DNA from: Neostapfia colusana
Taxonomy: Eukaryota; Streptophyta; Magnoliopsida; Poales; Poaceae
DNA: 64,000 nt
NCBI GenBank assembly: GCA_030760725.1
Contig: JASWHV010000011.1
Coordinates: forward strand, 14,905,501 to 14,969,500
Direction: 5' to 3'
The stretch's first letter is position 1; every line of letters begins with the position of its first letter. Both the position numbers and the translations under genes were made by a program. This document shows, in pieces, positions 47,009 to 59,522 of this stretch. A model generated the notes under the pieces. The model saw only the letters and a program-made list of their open reading frames with translations. It was not told the origin of the DNA and ran no database searches.

Positions 47009-50000
47009 CATACGTCTTCTACCCTTGACTTGAGGGTTTCTTTGGTCATGCATTTTGAGTATAAAACATCCCTGACCTAATGCACATACAAACTCTAAAC
47101 CATAATTACGAACAAAGTAAAAACTTTATAAAACAACTTAAATGCAAACCGGAGCTTGCCTTGGTTTTGCAGGTGACTAAGTATCTATTAAGTTATTGAA
47201 GACCACTTGAGGTTTGATCACTCGTTTTCCTCTCTCTTTGATCTCCACTTCAATTGCTTCAAAATCTTCACGTAGATGCTACACGTTATGAATATGCATA
47301 TGTGTTTAATTGTAAAACTTTCACTATCAACTTCTAATGACAAGTTTAAAATCGGAACTCTGTTTAAGAATTTAAAATGACACTGGTGCTAGTGGTTTGG
47401 GTTTGGGTTAAGCAACATGGATCAAGTGATAAGTGCATTTCCTCACTTGTGTGTTACTCATCTAAAAAGGTTGAACAGCACAGTGGTGATCCAGAGCTCC
47501 AATGGAGCTGAAAATTTTCTTGTGAGTTCCATTTCACAAGAGAGTAATCTGGACAAAATTTTAGAATTTTTCAGTGAGTAGTTCATCCAGAACAATTCCC
47601 TAAGCCTTTAAGAAAATGGAATTAATTCTGGCTAAATTTGCACTTTCATGCAAATTCAAGCGAACCACAATTTCAAACATAGCTCAGGGAGTATGTACAA
47701 ATTTTCTTAGGAATTTTGGAACCATGAATTTCCCAGAACTGAATTTCCAAGTTTTGGAAATTCTCTGGAATTGTTTCTGTATTCATTTGAACACAGAAAA
47801 CTGAAATCAGAATTCTTCTAACCAAATCAACTCCAAATGAGCGGACGTTTTTACACGAGCTTACTAATATCCTAAAGAATACTCTGGCAAAATTTGAGGA
47901 TTTTTAGATGAACCAAACTCCCTGTAAAATTCTTTTGATAAAAAGATTTATAGAATTTCCAGAATTTAATAATGATTTCTGTACAAATTGGGTTGCATAT
48001 TTGGATAGAGTTTTTCAATCTGAATCCAACCCAATTTGATTCAATAAATTTGGAGTTCCCTACAAAATTTATGAGGTTCTAAAGTTTGAATTGAATTTGG
48101 GGAGTTCAAATAAACGAGGAAATGTTTAAATCCTACGTGTGGGTCCAGGGTGACGTGTCACTCTCTCAGTGCAGCCACACCGCGGTAGAAACCGATTTCA
48201 GCTGTAGCCACACGCGATCGGGTAGCCACAGCAGATCCTAGATTAATTCCACAGTCACTGACCGGTGGGGCCGACGGGGTCTTCTTCCTCCCGTGACCGT
48301 TTCCCGTGCCCGTGCCTTCCCCTTTGCTTGCAGCGGCGGTGCCTCGCAGGACTCGGCTTCCCGGCCGTCTCCCGGCCAGATAATCGCTGCCTGGGGGTTT
48401 TCAGCTACAAGGAAGCGATTGGTGCGATTCTCTCGGGCTGCCGGTAGACGGAAGTAGGCCGGCGACGTGCGGGGGCTCCGGCCAACCTTCGGTGCCGTGG
48501 TCCAATCACCCTAGCTCGCAAAAGGTGCAGAAAATTTGCCCTAAAGGATCAGTAGACCTTGAGGAAGATCGACAAGCAAGAAAATACACTAGGAAAAGGC
48601 GGCTAGTAGTGTTTCATCGTGCACCCGAGCGTCCCCGCCATGGCCGCCGATCGGAAACTTCAAAATTGGCTGCCTCTACCCAGTTTTAAGCTAGGTTTGC
48701 AAAGGTAATTTGGTCGCTAGCTAGTATAGCTCCCGTTTGCAATATTTGGTGCTCTAAGAACGAAGAATGAGTGAGAATTTTGGATTTTCATACCGGAACG
48801 TCGGTTCGTGGCCGCCGGCATAACGTTCTCAAATTCTCGCTCGGTAGTCCACGGCTTGGCTTGAGGTTTGGGGGTGAGCAGCACGGGTCAACAGCACGTC
48901 CTGGGGTGTCCTTGCCTGGGCGTGAAAGTCCCCGGTGTGGGCTGTCCACATGCACACAAGCCGCCATGGCATTAGGTCTCCGCGGAGGAGAGCTATTCTA
49001 GGGTTAGGGAGGCCGGAACTCGGCTGTTTTTGTGTCGGGAAAGTGAAGAGCGAGCACGCGGTGCTGTTCAGCAGCTCGGAGGGGGGCTGTGTACGAGGTT
49101 TTCTGGTTTCCAATTGAGCACCGAGGAGAGGCGGTGAGCTACGGTGTTTCGGCTCTGTTTCTTGCATGAGGGGCAGCAGGCCATCGGTGTCGTGCACGTA
49201 GCGATCGCTTCACATGCTGCCGAGGTGCAAGCAGGTCTCCAGGGCGAAGACACCGTGGGGAGGTGGCGGGGTTCTCACCCTTCGGTGGTGCTCGGAGAAT
49301 GCTCGGCTGATTCGAGTCCGAACAGAGCTAGCAGGCTTCAAGTGCAAGTTTAATTGGCCCTATAACATGTGGGTCCTCTCATTTGATTTTTTCCCTGCTG
49401 TGCTTTGAGATTCCCATGCAAATGTTGTCCAAATCTCACCAAATTTGGAGGATAGGACAAACATGATGTGAGGAGTTTGAATATGAAATCAGATTTCAGA
49501 ATTGATCACATTTGGTCCAGTTTCCAAATTCAAATTCAAGTTTGAATGTGATCTCAAATAATGCCTTGAACAATTGTATATGAGCTCAAAATTTCTCCAA
49601 ATTTCGAACTTAAGCTCTTTAATACCTGAGGAATGCAATGGTCATATCACATATGGGCCTTTGGACAATCTGAACATAAATCCTTTTCACAGATTCAAAA
49701 TTGGGTTAAAATTTCCCTCCCCTCTACTCATAGATAATGTGCACATGAGTTACATTTTTGGGAGTGAAATTCTTTCCCTGGGTTAACATGTGTTCAGTAT
49801 GAGCTAAAGAAAATTTTAGCTTTCCCCACATGTCCATGTTTGTTTTCATCATTTCATGTGTCACAAACTCAAGTTATTCCTTTGCCTTAACATTTTGAAT
49901 TCAGCATGAGTTTAAGCATAATCATAATTCACTCCTTTTTAGATCACCCTCAAATCAGAAGTTTGCCACCATAATCCCCTCAATTTTTAATGTATGAGGT

Positions 50001-50277
50001 TCCATGTGTATCCAAAAATTTGGCGGCACTTTGAGGTGAGCGTTTGAGTCTAAAGACCTACTTTTAATTCTTTCTCATGCACATGTATGATTTACGCATG
50101 AGTTTAACTCCACCTTGGTCCAAAATACTCAAATGAATGCCTGAACCCGTGTTGTTGAGCCCCAGTATACCAAACCGTGTAAGAAAGTTTTTTGTAAGTC
50201 CCATTTTCCATGAACCCGAAACACAATGACGTTCAAACATCCGTTTCTTTACATTCACGTTTTTTGGGACTTTTACA
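47009..50277 (-). repeat. G4 3' LTR, truncated
   Basis: It matches 54567-57854 of the other LTR throughout, but the primer-proximal 1.25 kb (counterpart of 53314-54566) is absent. Order on the plus strand: CTTCTACCCTTGACTTGAGG (from 47015), AT-rich units to 48120, GC-rich core 48130-49350 flanked by GTGGGTCC motifs (48138 and 49368), and an AT-rich start ending GGGACTTTTACA at 50277. No gene is supported. Confidence 0.88.
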
Positions 50278-50312
50278 TTCCCCCCCCTTAAAAAGACTCT
50301 CGTCCTGAGATT
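50278..50312 (-). other. G4 polypurine tract and palindrome
   Basis: On the minus strand, AATCTCA-GGA-CGAGAGT (50296-50312) precedes AAGGGGGGGGAA (50278-50289), which touches the LTR. Confidence 0.82.
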
Positions 50313-50359
50313 CCAAAAGAAAAACGAGACGGGAGAGGTAATTCCAAGCTGTTCGACGA

Positions 50360-50968
50360 TAAAGGCTCCGGATCGTTCATGCAGAGGTAATCTTTGCTTT
50401 CCACATTGTTTCTTCCGTGGTATGGTTACTCCACAGCTCCCTGTAAAACCTTGATGTCCGGTTCCAGGTGTTCCGGATCCTTTCATCGATAGTATGAACC
50501 GGTCGCTCGGTGTAGGCACGATCTGGCTTCAACTCGTCGATTTCTACGGTGCGGACAGCAGCGGTAAATTTGAGGCATTTCCGCATCTGTGACACAAGAA
50601 CCACGTCATGAACACCCACAAGACTTGCCGTTAATTCTAGCTGGTATGCTACGGGTCCGCACTTCTCCGTGATAGCAACTGGATCTAAGGCTCGGGGAGC
50701 AAAACCACCCCTTTACATCGGACCGGTGAATTCCTTTCATCAGAGACACACAAAGATAAATGTGTTATCCGACATCGAAATGCAACGTTCTACGACTTTG
50801 ATCATCGTAGCTTTTCTGTCAGAATTGTGCATCCATCAAGTTCGCTTGTATTAACCGAACTCGGTCATCAGCTTTGTTGACTAAATCAACCCCGAACAGT
50901 ACTCTTCCGTCGTACTCACACCACTTCCGCGGTGTGCAACATTTCTGGCCGTAGAGCTTCATCTTACA
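50360..50968 (-). pseudogene. pol: G4 integrase C-terminus and chromodomain remnant
   Basis: The minus strand reads LYGQKCCTPRKWCEYDGRVLF near 50960-50890, then broken sequence, GVHDVVLVSQMRKCLKF, DRAYTERPVHTIDE and a chromodomain-like RFYRELWSNHTTEETMWK. Stops and frameshifts are frequent. The first residues are joined directly to the N-terminal end of integrase, so the catalytic D,D,E core is missing. Confidence 0.82.
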
Positions 50969-51310
50969 AGGTATAACTATACGGTCTATAAACCATAGAG
51001 TACCCTCATTGTCCTTCCTGAATCACCTCATCTCTCCATGGTCTATTCTTCTCCGTATGTGAGACATACCCTTGTCTCTCCTTTGAACCTCAGCAATCTT
51101 CCCTATTATTGCTGGAATGAGAGCAATGTTATAGAGTGCTCCATACGGAATGACACAGATACTTGGTTCCTCTTTTTCCAACTCAGCAATCGCCAAGTTG
51201 TGACCGTGGGTTCTTCCGACTAACACATCGGCAACCACTCTCACTTTTCCCGTATGGTAATGGATCTTGATGTCATAATGTTTTATGAGCTCCAACCATC
51301 TTCGAGAATA
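50969..51310 (-). pseudogene. pol: G4 RNase H end and integrase N-terminal remnant
   Basis: The minus strand reads RRWLELIKHYDIKIHYHTGKVRVVADVL, then YGALYNIALIPAI, RRDKGMSHIRRRIDHGEMR, a stop, and FRKDNEGTLWFIDRIVIPC. It ends in AAGATGAAGCTC, where it is joined to the C-terminal integrase part. The RT thumb and the first three RNase H motifs are absent. Confidence 0.85.
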
Positions 51311-51700
51311 CCCCTGCACCAACTAGTTGATCGACTAAAATATCTATGAAGGGCAGGGTACTTGTTGCTTATAGTGACGGCATTTAGAGAACGATAATCA
51401 ACACTTAATTTTAGTGTCTGGTCGTTCTTATTTATGAACATCACATAGCAACTCCAAGCTAATGAGCTTGGTCGCATAAAACCTTCGCTCATGAGTTCAC
51501 TTAGTTGCTCCTTCAACTCCGCTAGTTCATTGGGTGCCATCTTATACGGCCTCCGTGAAATAGGTGTTGTTTCCGGCGCCAGTTCAATCTTGAACTTGAC
51601 GTCCCGTTAGCCGGCATGCCCGGTAACTTATTGGAAACACATCGGATATTCACGTCCCACCGGACTATCCTCGAGTTTAATCCCTTCCGTGGGGTAGGCC
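51311..51700 (-). pseudogene. pol: G4 protease end and RT N-terminal remnant
   Basis: The minus strand shows a decayed protease-RT linker (GIKLEDSPVGREYPMCF), then PYKMAPNELAELKEQLSELMSEGF, LKLSVDYRSLNAVTISNKYP and the start of the FSKMDLR motif, where it jumps to the end of RNase H. No RT catalytic motif is left. Gag and the protease active site are gone: the leader passes directly into this stretch near 51700. Confidence 0.85.
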
Positions 51701-53298
51701 TAATCAGTTCTCTTTTCTGCACAGAACAGACTTTTCTGCACTTAACCCAGATTTTGATCCATTTAAAAGCATTTTCATAAGTCAAGTTGAATCCTAAAGT
51801 TAAAGTTAACTTCGTTATCTTTCCAACGAGTACTCATATGCCTCTAGATCATTTCTGGATCAGAAGTTATGATTTTACAAATTTGACAGAATTCCTGGAC
51901 AAAGTTTGCCATCATCTCCTTTGTATGTGGCTATTTTCATCACAGTTGTATAAATACATACAACAATAATCTGAACAAGCTTTGAACTACAACAAATGTT
52001 GAAAATTTCATAAACTTTCCAACGGTGTATCATAGACTCCTTAAGGATTTTTCTACAGGAAGTTATGGCTTAAAAACAGAAAGGTCCAGAGAGGTGTTTC
52101 TGCTATCCTGGTTCTGGACAGTTTGCCTTCAACTGGACTTTTCACCAACTAAACGTGTGAGTTTGCTCTGGAGGTCTACAAAGAAGTTGTAGAGCACTTA
52201 CAAACCTTTCCAGAAATGTATCATACACCTTAATTGGTTAAATCTACTCAGAGTTATGTTCTGTTAAATCCAGCAAGAATTCCTGCCAGAAACAGAGCAC
52301 TCTATTTTTGAAACCTTTGAAGCCTAGTCATTCTCTCATTTGAATCATAGCTCAAAATAAGAGTTCGGTAACTAATATTTGTTTCAAACTTCCATTTTTA
52401 GTTGAAAGTTATTTCATGAATCATTTCTTCATAGGGAAGAGGTTATTAAGTGTAGTACGGTGTGGATGCATTGTAGGAAACTTGTCGGTACTACGTAGCC
52501 TTACCAAAGAAATACCTAACCGGTTTATACCGACATATCCGTATTATCAGTGGCACTAAGACGGTCACTCGCAAACGTGTGCTACTCGGAATACATACGT
52601 GGTTAGTACCTGCATAAGAACACTCAATAGTGATGCATTCACGGTTTGTTGTCATTTCAGGCAGGTCCATATTTGAAAGTAAACACATACGCCCGTACAA
52701 TTGCCATACGGCCGTCCTTGAGTTCAGCCACGTCTCAAGGTACGTGATTGTGTTTTCACACCACACAGCGGGGAACCCAAGTAGAACGCGAACGGGTCGT
52801 CACGGTTGGGAATTTTATCAACCCAACAGATACCACCTACTGCCCTGCAGGGCACGCCGATGGCAAGCGCTGCATATGTTTTCCTAGGCTATTTCCAGAA
52901 GAACACACTATCGTGCTACCGACCACACGATGGGGTTTCCACTTTCTTGCCTAATGCACGCCAGGGACCTGCGTTTCATACGAACTCAGGAACATGAAGA
53001 GTCCAAGAGTTTCATACTAACGTCCCACACCAAGCTGTGAGACCTATCACTGAACCACATTCCTCGTCAGGGGAGCTAACCAAAATTGAAGCGCTTTCGG
53101 TGGCATTCCTTACCATGCTTACCTGAACGTAGGTGCATCGTGACATAAACAAAATTCAGATTATAACACATATGTTAGTCATGCCATTTTAAGTAACTAT
53201 ACTAATATAGTTCTTATTTGGGCATACTAGTGATCCCTCACCGTATCCTAAGTTTTTGTCGTAATACGATCCTTATTCTGTGCGCTATTACCAATGCG
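51701..53298 (-). other. G4 untranslated leader
   Basis: It is of similar length to the G1 leader and has no supported gene. Perfect inverted repeats match G1 in order: ATCGTG/CACGAT (52910-52931), TGCCC/GGGCA as a 14 bp palindrome (52841-52854), CCTTGAG/CTCAAGG (52716-52740) and CCGTA/TACGG (52693-52711). The shared block with CGGTACTACGT and CCGACATAT lies at 52486-52551. Diverged repeats with CTACAA, TTTCCA and ATAACT features follow toward 51800. The leader is the best kept internal part of this derivative. Confidence 0.75.
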
Positions 53299-53310
53299 GC
53301 TCTGATACCA
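53299..53310 (-). other. Primer binding site of G4
   Basis: GCTCTGATACCA on the plus strand is TGGTATCAGAGC on the minus strand, three bases from the end of the 5' LTR at 53314. Confidence 0.9.
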
Positions 53311-53313
53311 TGC

Positions 53314-56300
53314 TGAGGGGGACCCCGGCACCTGTATCACGGGGCCATGCCGCTCGCCCGGGAATCACATTGGGTGGTGCCGTGTTGTGCGGCACCCAAC
53401 AACACATATATATGGAAACTGTATTACATAAATCAAAAGCGGAAGCTTACAAATGTTCTTTGTAAATAATTTACATCAAATAGCTACAGAGGAACACTAC
53501 AATCAACTCACGATGAATAACTAATGAGCACTCGAGAAGAGGTCCAGCCCGCGGACTCCTCTGGCTAGCAACACGAAGACATTGCAGTGGCTGGCTTCTC
53601 CATGTGTTACATGCCTCGGAAGTCTCTGAGTCTCACCGGACAACCTTCTTTATAAGCGTCGATGTTAGCATGCAAAACCACTCATATAGCAAGATTGAGC
53701 ACAAAGGCTCAGCAACACTTAACAGTCTCTCCTAAAGCATGCAACTCTACATGAAGGAAACTTACACATAAATATACAAGTTGCATAAAGACTCGCCTAC
53801 ACGTTCATCCTTAACTTTCAGATTTTAGCCATCATAGTAGTGAACCTTGCGCCGAGCAACATTGGAGATCCACAATCAAACAAAAAACGCTTCATTCCAA
53901 TGTTACTTGTCCCAAGGTAGAAATTAACATTAATTATTCTATCACTATTTCATACATGGTTTTCATGCAATTCCCATTATCATAGCAGCACTTTAAACTC
54001 GCAAACTGTTCTCACACAACTTGATTATTACGTCACAGCGCAGTGAGCAAGCGGTACTCATAACCGTGAGGGACGGTGATTCGAATCAAACACTGCCCAG
54101 ATAACTCGACACATAAGCCCGCCTATGAAGACCCAAATCTAGCATCCTTCATTACGTCGTATGTGGCAACCTTTCGCAGGACACCTGACTGTAGAACCGT
54201 TCGCGCCGTCTCAGGCTCATAGGTCTAACGAGACGTGTGGTATGTCTCTACAATCCAGTTAATCTGGTACATCGGTTTCCTGGGTCCCATATAGCAGTAA
54301 GCATCCGGTACACAACTCAATACTTGCTCCCATGGCCGCACACGAGAACGGTCCTTAATCGACACGGGCAGAGCTACTCGACCAAGACCTTGTCTTGTCG
54401 CTGCCTACACTCTCTATCCGGTCTCATCTTTGGAAACTTAAACTTTAGTTTGCCTCTTTAAATCATACCCATGTGATCCCGAACTATAACTCGCGAGTAG
54501 ATTCCAACTACACGACTTCTACCGTATGTCATAGCCTATTTAGCACCGCATTATTCTACAGCGGGGATACATCTTCTACCCTTGACTTGAGGGTTTCTTT
54601 GGTCATGCATTTGGAGTATAAAACATCCCTGACCTAATGCACATACAAACTCTAAACCATAATTGTGAACAAAGTAAAAACTTTATAAAACAACTTAAAT
54701 GCAAACCGGAGCTTGCCTTGGTTTTGCAGGTGACTAAGTATCTATTCAGTTTGTGAAGACCACTTGAGGCTTGGTCACTCGCTTTCCTCTCTCTTTGATC
54801 TCCACTTCGATTGCTTCAAAATCTTCACGTAGATGCTACACGTTATGAATATGCATATATGTTTAATCGTAAAGCTTTTTCAATCAAGTTCTAATGACAA
54901 GTTTAAGACTGGAACTCTGTTTAGGAATTTAAAATGACACTGGTTCTAGTGGTTTGGGTTTGGGTTAAGCAACATGATCAAGTGATAAGTGCATTTCCTC
55001 ACTTGTGTGTTACTCATCTAAATAGGTTGAACAGAACAGTGGTGATACAAAGCTCCAATGGAGCTGAAAATTTTCTTGTGAGTTCCTTGTCACAAGAAAG
55101 TAATCTGGACCAAAATTTAGAATTTTTCAGTGAGTAGTTCATCCAGAATAATTCCCTAAGCATTTAAGAAAAAAGGAATTAATTCTGGCTAAATTTGCAC
55201 TTTAGAGCAAATTCAAGTGAACCAAAATTTCAAACATAGCTCAGGGAGTATGTATGAATTTTTCTAGGAAATTTTTGAACTATGAATTTCCGAGAACTGA
55301 ATTTCCATGTTTTGGAAATTCTCTGGAATTGTTTCTGTATTTATTTGAACACAGAAACTTGAAATCAGAATTCTCGTAACCAAATCAACTCCAAATGAGC
55401 TGAAATTTTTACAGGAGCTAACTAACATCCCAAAGAATATTCTGGCAAAAGTTGAGTATTTTTGAATGAACCAAACTCCCTCTAAAATTCTTTTGCTAAA
55501 AAGATTTAAAGAGTTTTCCATAATTTAGTATTGAATTTAAAGAATTTTCCAAAATTCATACAAATTGGGTTGCATATTTGGATAGAGTTTTTGAATCTGA
55601 ATCCAACCCAATTTGAATAACTAAATTTGGAGTTCCCTAGCAAAAGTTATGAGGTTCTAAAATTTGAATTGAATTTGGGAGTTCAGATAAACCGGGAAAT
55701 GTTTAAATCCTGCGTGGGGGTCCAGAGTGACGTGTCACTCTTTCAGTGCAGCCACACCGCGGTACACACCGATTTCAGCTGTAGCCACACGTGATCGGGT
55801 AGCCACAGCGGATCCCAGATTAATTCCACAGTCACTGACCGGTGGGGCCGACGGGGTCTTCTTCCTCCCGCGACCGTTTCCCGCGCCCGTGCCTTCCCCT
55901 TTATCGGCAGCGGCGGTGCCTCGCCGGACTATACTTCCCGGCCATCTCCCGGCCGGATAATCGTCGCCTGTGGGTTTTCAGCTACGAGGAAGCGATTGGT
56001 GTGGTTCTCTCGGGCTGCCGGTGGCCGGAAGTAGGCCGGCGACGTGCAGCGGCTCCGGCCGACCTTTGGTGCTGTGGTCCAATCACCCTAGCTCGCCAAG
56101 GGTTTGGAAAATTCGCCCTAAGGCATCAGTAGACCTTCTGGAAGATCGACAAGCAAGAAAATACCCTCAGAGAAGTCGTCTAGTAGGGTTTTATCATGCA
56201 CCCGTGCGTCCCCGCCATGGCCGCCGATCCGAAACTTCAAAATTGGCTGCCTCTACCCGGTTTTAATCTAGGTTTGCGAAGGTAATTGGGTCTCTAGCTA

Positions 56301-57854
56301 GTATAGCTCCCGTGTGCAAGATTTGGTGCTCTAAGAACGAATAACGATTGGAATTTTTTTTATTTACATATCGGAATGTCGGTTCATGGCCGCCGGCATA
56401 ACTTTCTCAAATTCTCGCTCGGTAGTCCACGACTTGGCTTGAGGTTTGGGGGTGAGCAGCACGGGTCAACAGTGCGTCCTGGGGTGTCCTTGCCTGGGCA
56501 TGAAAGTCCCCGGTGTGGGCCGTCCACGTGCACACCAAGCTGCCATGGCGTTAGGTCGCCGCCGAGGATAGCTATTCTACGGTTAGGGAGGCCGGAACTC
56601 GGCTGTTTTTGTGTCGGGAAAGTGAAGAGCGAGCATGCAGTGCTGTTCAGCTGCTCGGAGGGGGCTGTGTATTACTTTTTCCGGTTTCTGATTGAGCACC
56701 AAGGAGCGGTGGTGAGCTACGGTGTTTCGGCTCTGTTTCTTGCGCGAGGGGTAGCTGGGCCTCAGTGTCGTGCACGTAGCGATCGCTTCACACGCTGCCG
56801 AGGTGTAAGCAGGTCTCCAGCGTGAAGACACCGTGGGGAGGTGGCGGGGTTATCACCCTTCGGTGGCGCTCGGAGAATGCTCGGCTGCTTTGAGTCCGAA
56901 CAGAGATAGCAGACTTCGAGTGCAAGTTTAATTGGCCCTATGATACGTGGGTCCTCTCATTTGATATTTTCCCTGCTGTGCTTTGAGATTCCCACGCAAA
57001 CGTTGTCCAAATCTCACAAAATTTGGTGGATAGGCCAAACATGATGTGAGGAGTTTGAATATGAAATCAGATTTCAAAATTGATCACATTTGGTCCAGTT
57101 TCCAAATTCAAATTCAAATTTGAATGTGATCTTAAATAATGCTTTGAACAATTGGTATATGAGCTCAAAATTTCTCCAAATTTTGAACTTAAGCTCTTTA
57201 ATACCTGAGGAATGCAATGGTCATCTCACATATAGGCCTTTGGACAATCTGAACATAAATCCTTTTCACAGATTCAAAATTGGGTTTAAATTTCCCTCCC
57301 CTCTACTCATAGAGAATGTGCACATGAGTTAGATTTTTGGGAGTGAAATTCTTTCCCTTGGTTAACATGTGTTCAGTATGAGCTAAAGAAACTTTTAGCT
57401 TTCCCCACATGTCCATGTTTGTGTTCATCATTTCATGTGACACAAACTCAAGTTATTCCTTTGCCTTAACATTTTTAATTCAGCACGAATTCAAGCATGA
57501 TCATAATTCACTCCTTTTTAGCTCACCCTCAAATCATAAGTTTGCCACCATAATCTCCTCAATTTGAAATGTATGAGGTTCCATGTGTATCCAAAAATTT
57601 GGCGGCACATTGAGGTGAGCATTTGAGTCTAAAGACCTACTTTTAGTTCTCTCATGCACATGTATGACTTACTCATGAGTTTAACTCCACCTTGGTCCAA
57701 CACACTCAAATGAATGCTTCAACCCGTGTTGTTGAACCCGACGTATACTAACCCATGTAAGAAAGTTTTTTGTAAGTCGCATTTTCCATGAACCCGAAAC
57801 ACAATGACGTTCAAACATCCGTTTCTTTACATTCACGTTTTTGGGACTTTTACA
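53314..57854 (-). repeat. G4 5' LTR (4541 bp)
   Basis: The minus-strand LTR ends at 53314 (CCCCCTCA) and starts at 57854 (TGTAAAAGTCCC). It includes the terminal hairpin GGTGCCG/CGGCACC (53376-53396), the 21 bp block with one mismatch (53870-53890), a TTACGTCAC site (near 54030), AT-rich units 54570-55690, a GC-rich core 55700-56960, and an AT-rich start. The hairpin loop differs from G1 and G2 while the stem is identical. Short frames in the core are not called. Confidence 0.92.
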
Positions 57855-58267
57855 TGTTCTCGAATGTTGCACGGGGTTTTTAGCAATGCAAATGGCACTA
57901 GTGTTATCACAAAATAGTGGAACAATATCTAGATTAACCCCATAGTCCTTAAATGTTGAAAAATCCAAAGAATTTGTGAGCAAGCGCTAGCAGCAGCTAC
58001 ATATTCAGATTCGGCTGTGGATTGTGCAACTGAATTTTGTTTTCTAGAGGACCAAGCAACAAGTGAATTACCAAGAAAATGACAAGCACCCAAAGTACTT
58101 TTCCTATCAATTCTACAACCCCCAAAATCAGCATCCGAAAAAGCTTTCAAAGTAACGGTTGAGGAAGAAGGAAGAAAAATCCCAAATTCTTGAATTCCAT
58201 ATAAGTACCTGAGAATTCTTTTGATGGCTTGACGATGTGAAGCACGTGGGGAAGCTTGATATCGTGC
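57855..58267 (-). pseudogene. pol: C5 RNase H, cut by G4
   Basis: The minus strand shows LKAFSDADFGGCRIDRKSTLG, AQSTAESEYVAAASACSQI and, after a frameshift near 57955, DIVPLFCDNTSAICIAKNP. The three acidic positions (D, E, D) are present. The reading ends at QHSRT, where the G4 LTR begins, so the last part of RNase H and the 3' LTR are not here. Confidence 0.9.
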
Positions 58268-59190
58268 TCAAAGACATACGCTGAATTGTATGTCCGGTCT
58301 TGATGCCGTGAGGTACAAAAGTGATCCATTCATACTTCTATATTCTTTTTTATCCACGGGTTCACCATCTTCATCAAGTTCAAGTGTCGTTGCTGTACCC
58401 ATTGGTGTCCGAAGAGACTTGCTTTTGTCCATGTTGAAGCGCTTAAGAAGGTCTATTATATACTTTGTTTGATGCACAAAAGTACCCTTCTTGGTTTGCT
58501 TGATTTGCAGCCCCAAAAAGTATGTGAGTTCTCCCATCATACTCATTTCAAATTCTGAACTCATCATAGCCGAAAACTTGGACACAAGATCATGAGATGC
58601 ACAACCAAAGATAATATCATCCACATACACTTGAACGAATAATGAGTCATTGCCATTCTTAAGCACAAAAAGAGTTTTATCAAACTTGCCCATGGTAAAC
58701 CCCTTTTCAAGTAAGAATGTTTTTAACATATCATACCATGCTCTAGGGGCTTGTTTAAGACCATACAAGGCTTTGGACAGTTTGGAAACATGATTAGGAA
58801 AATTTGGATTTTCAAAACCCGGTGGTTGCTTGACATAAACCTCCTCATCTATGTAGCCATTAAGAAAAACACTTTAAACATCCATTTGATATAACTTGAA
58901 ACCTTTAGATGCAGCAAATGCTAACAAAATTCTTATGGCTTCTAATCTAGCAACAGGAGCAAAAGTTTCATCAAAATCTAGTCCTTCAACTTGTGTGAAA
59001 CCTTGAGCAACCAACCTAGCCTTATTCCTAACCACAACCCCATAGTAACTTTGTTTATTTTTAAACACCCATTTAGTTTCAATTAGAGTGTGACCTTGAG
59101 GTGGAGGTACAAGTTTCCAAACATTATTTCTTTCAAAATTTTCCAACTCTTCTTGCATGGCAATAATCCAAGATTCATTAGTGAGTGTGT
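58268..59190 (-). pseudogene. pol: C5 reverse transcriptase
   Basis: Landmarks on the minus strand: MQEELENFERNNVWKLVPPP, ETKWVFKNK, ARLVAQGFTQVEGLDFDETFAPVARLEAIR, MYGLKQAPRAWYDML, the catalytic YVDDIIFG (near 58616-58640), and ELTYFLGLQIKQ. A TAA at about 58874 follows FKLYQMDV, where a lysine would be expected from the family pattern, and a TGA lies near 58266. The frame is otherwise continuous into RNase H. Confidence 0.92.
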
Positions 59191-59522
59191 GTGATATATC
59201 TTTGGGTTCAAAAGAAGCAACAAATGCAGAATGAGCGAGTTTGGATCACAAAACCTGTTCCATGTGACTCGTTCGTGCAAGCTTCCAATCATTTCTGTGG
59301 AGGATGGCTTTTGAGGACCCAGAGGGGAGTAGACAATTCACAAGCTCCTTCTTCTTCATGTTCATCACAAATTGAAGAATTTGTGAGTTGAGGACGATCT
59401 GGACCAGCAATGGTGGTCGTCGGTGCTGGTTGTGAATCAAAATCAGGAGTTGGAACAATGTCATTAGCTCTTGAATTTTTGGGCCGCAACATCACTTCTT
59501 CATCTTCTTCGATGAAAATACT
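59191..59522 (-). other. pol: C5 integrase-RT linker
   Basis: This is a poorly conserved spacer between integrase and RT, read in broken frames. It is rich in Gln, Pro and Ser and includes acidic clusters (DEHEEEG). Such a variable linker is usual in SIRE-like copia elements. No separate gene is supported. Confidence 0.6.

Larger units (their letters stand above)
47009..57854 (-). mobile_element. G4: deletion derivative of a Tekay-like gypsy element
   Basis: Two LTRs (the left one truncated), tRNA-Met primer site, a long leader, polypurine tract and only scraps of pol remain. The internal part is 3.0 kb, against about 6.2 kb in G1. Three internal deletions remove gag plus protease, most of RT plus RNase H, and the integrase catalytic core. 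Two of the junctions show short direct repeats. The right LTR touches copia RNase H sequence at 57855, which is the insertion target. The LTRs differ by roughly 5% by eye near their shared start. If such copies moved, they would have needed proteins from full-length relatives. Confidence 0.88.

Noticed and set aside
53299..53310. Possible tRNA gene at the GCTCTGATACCA sequences
   Set aside because: Only the 12 bases matching the tRNA 3' end are present, at the expected place beside the LTR; there is no cloverleaf.
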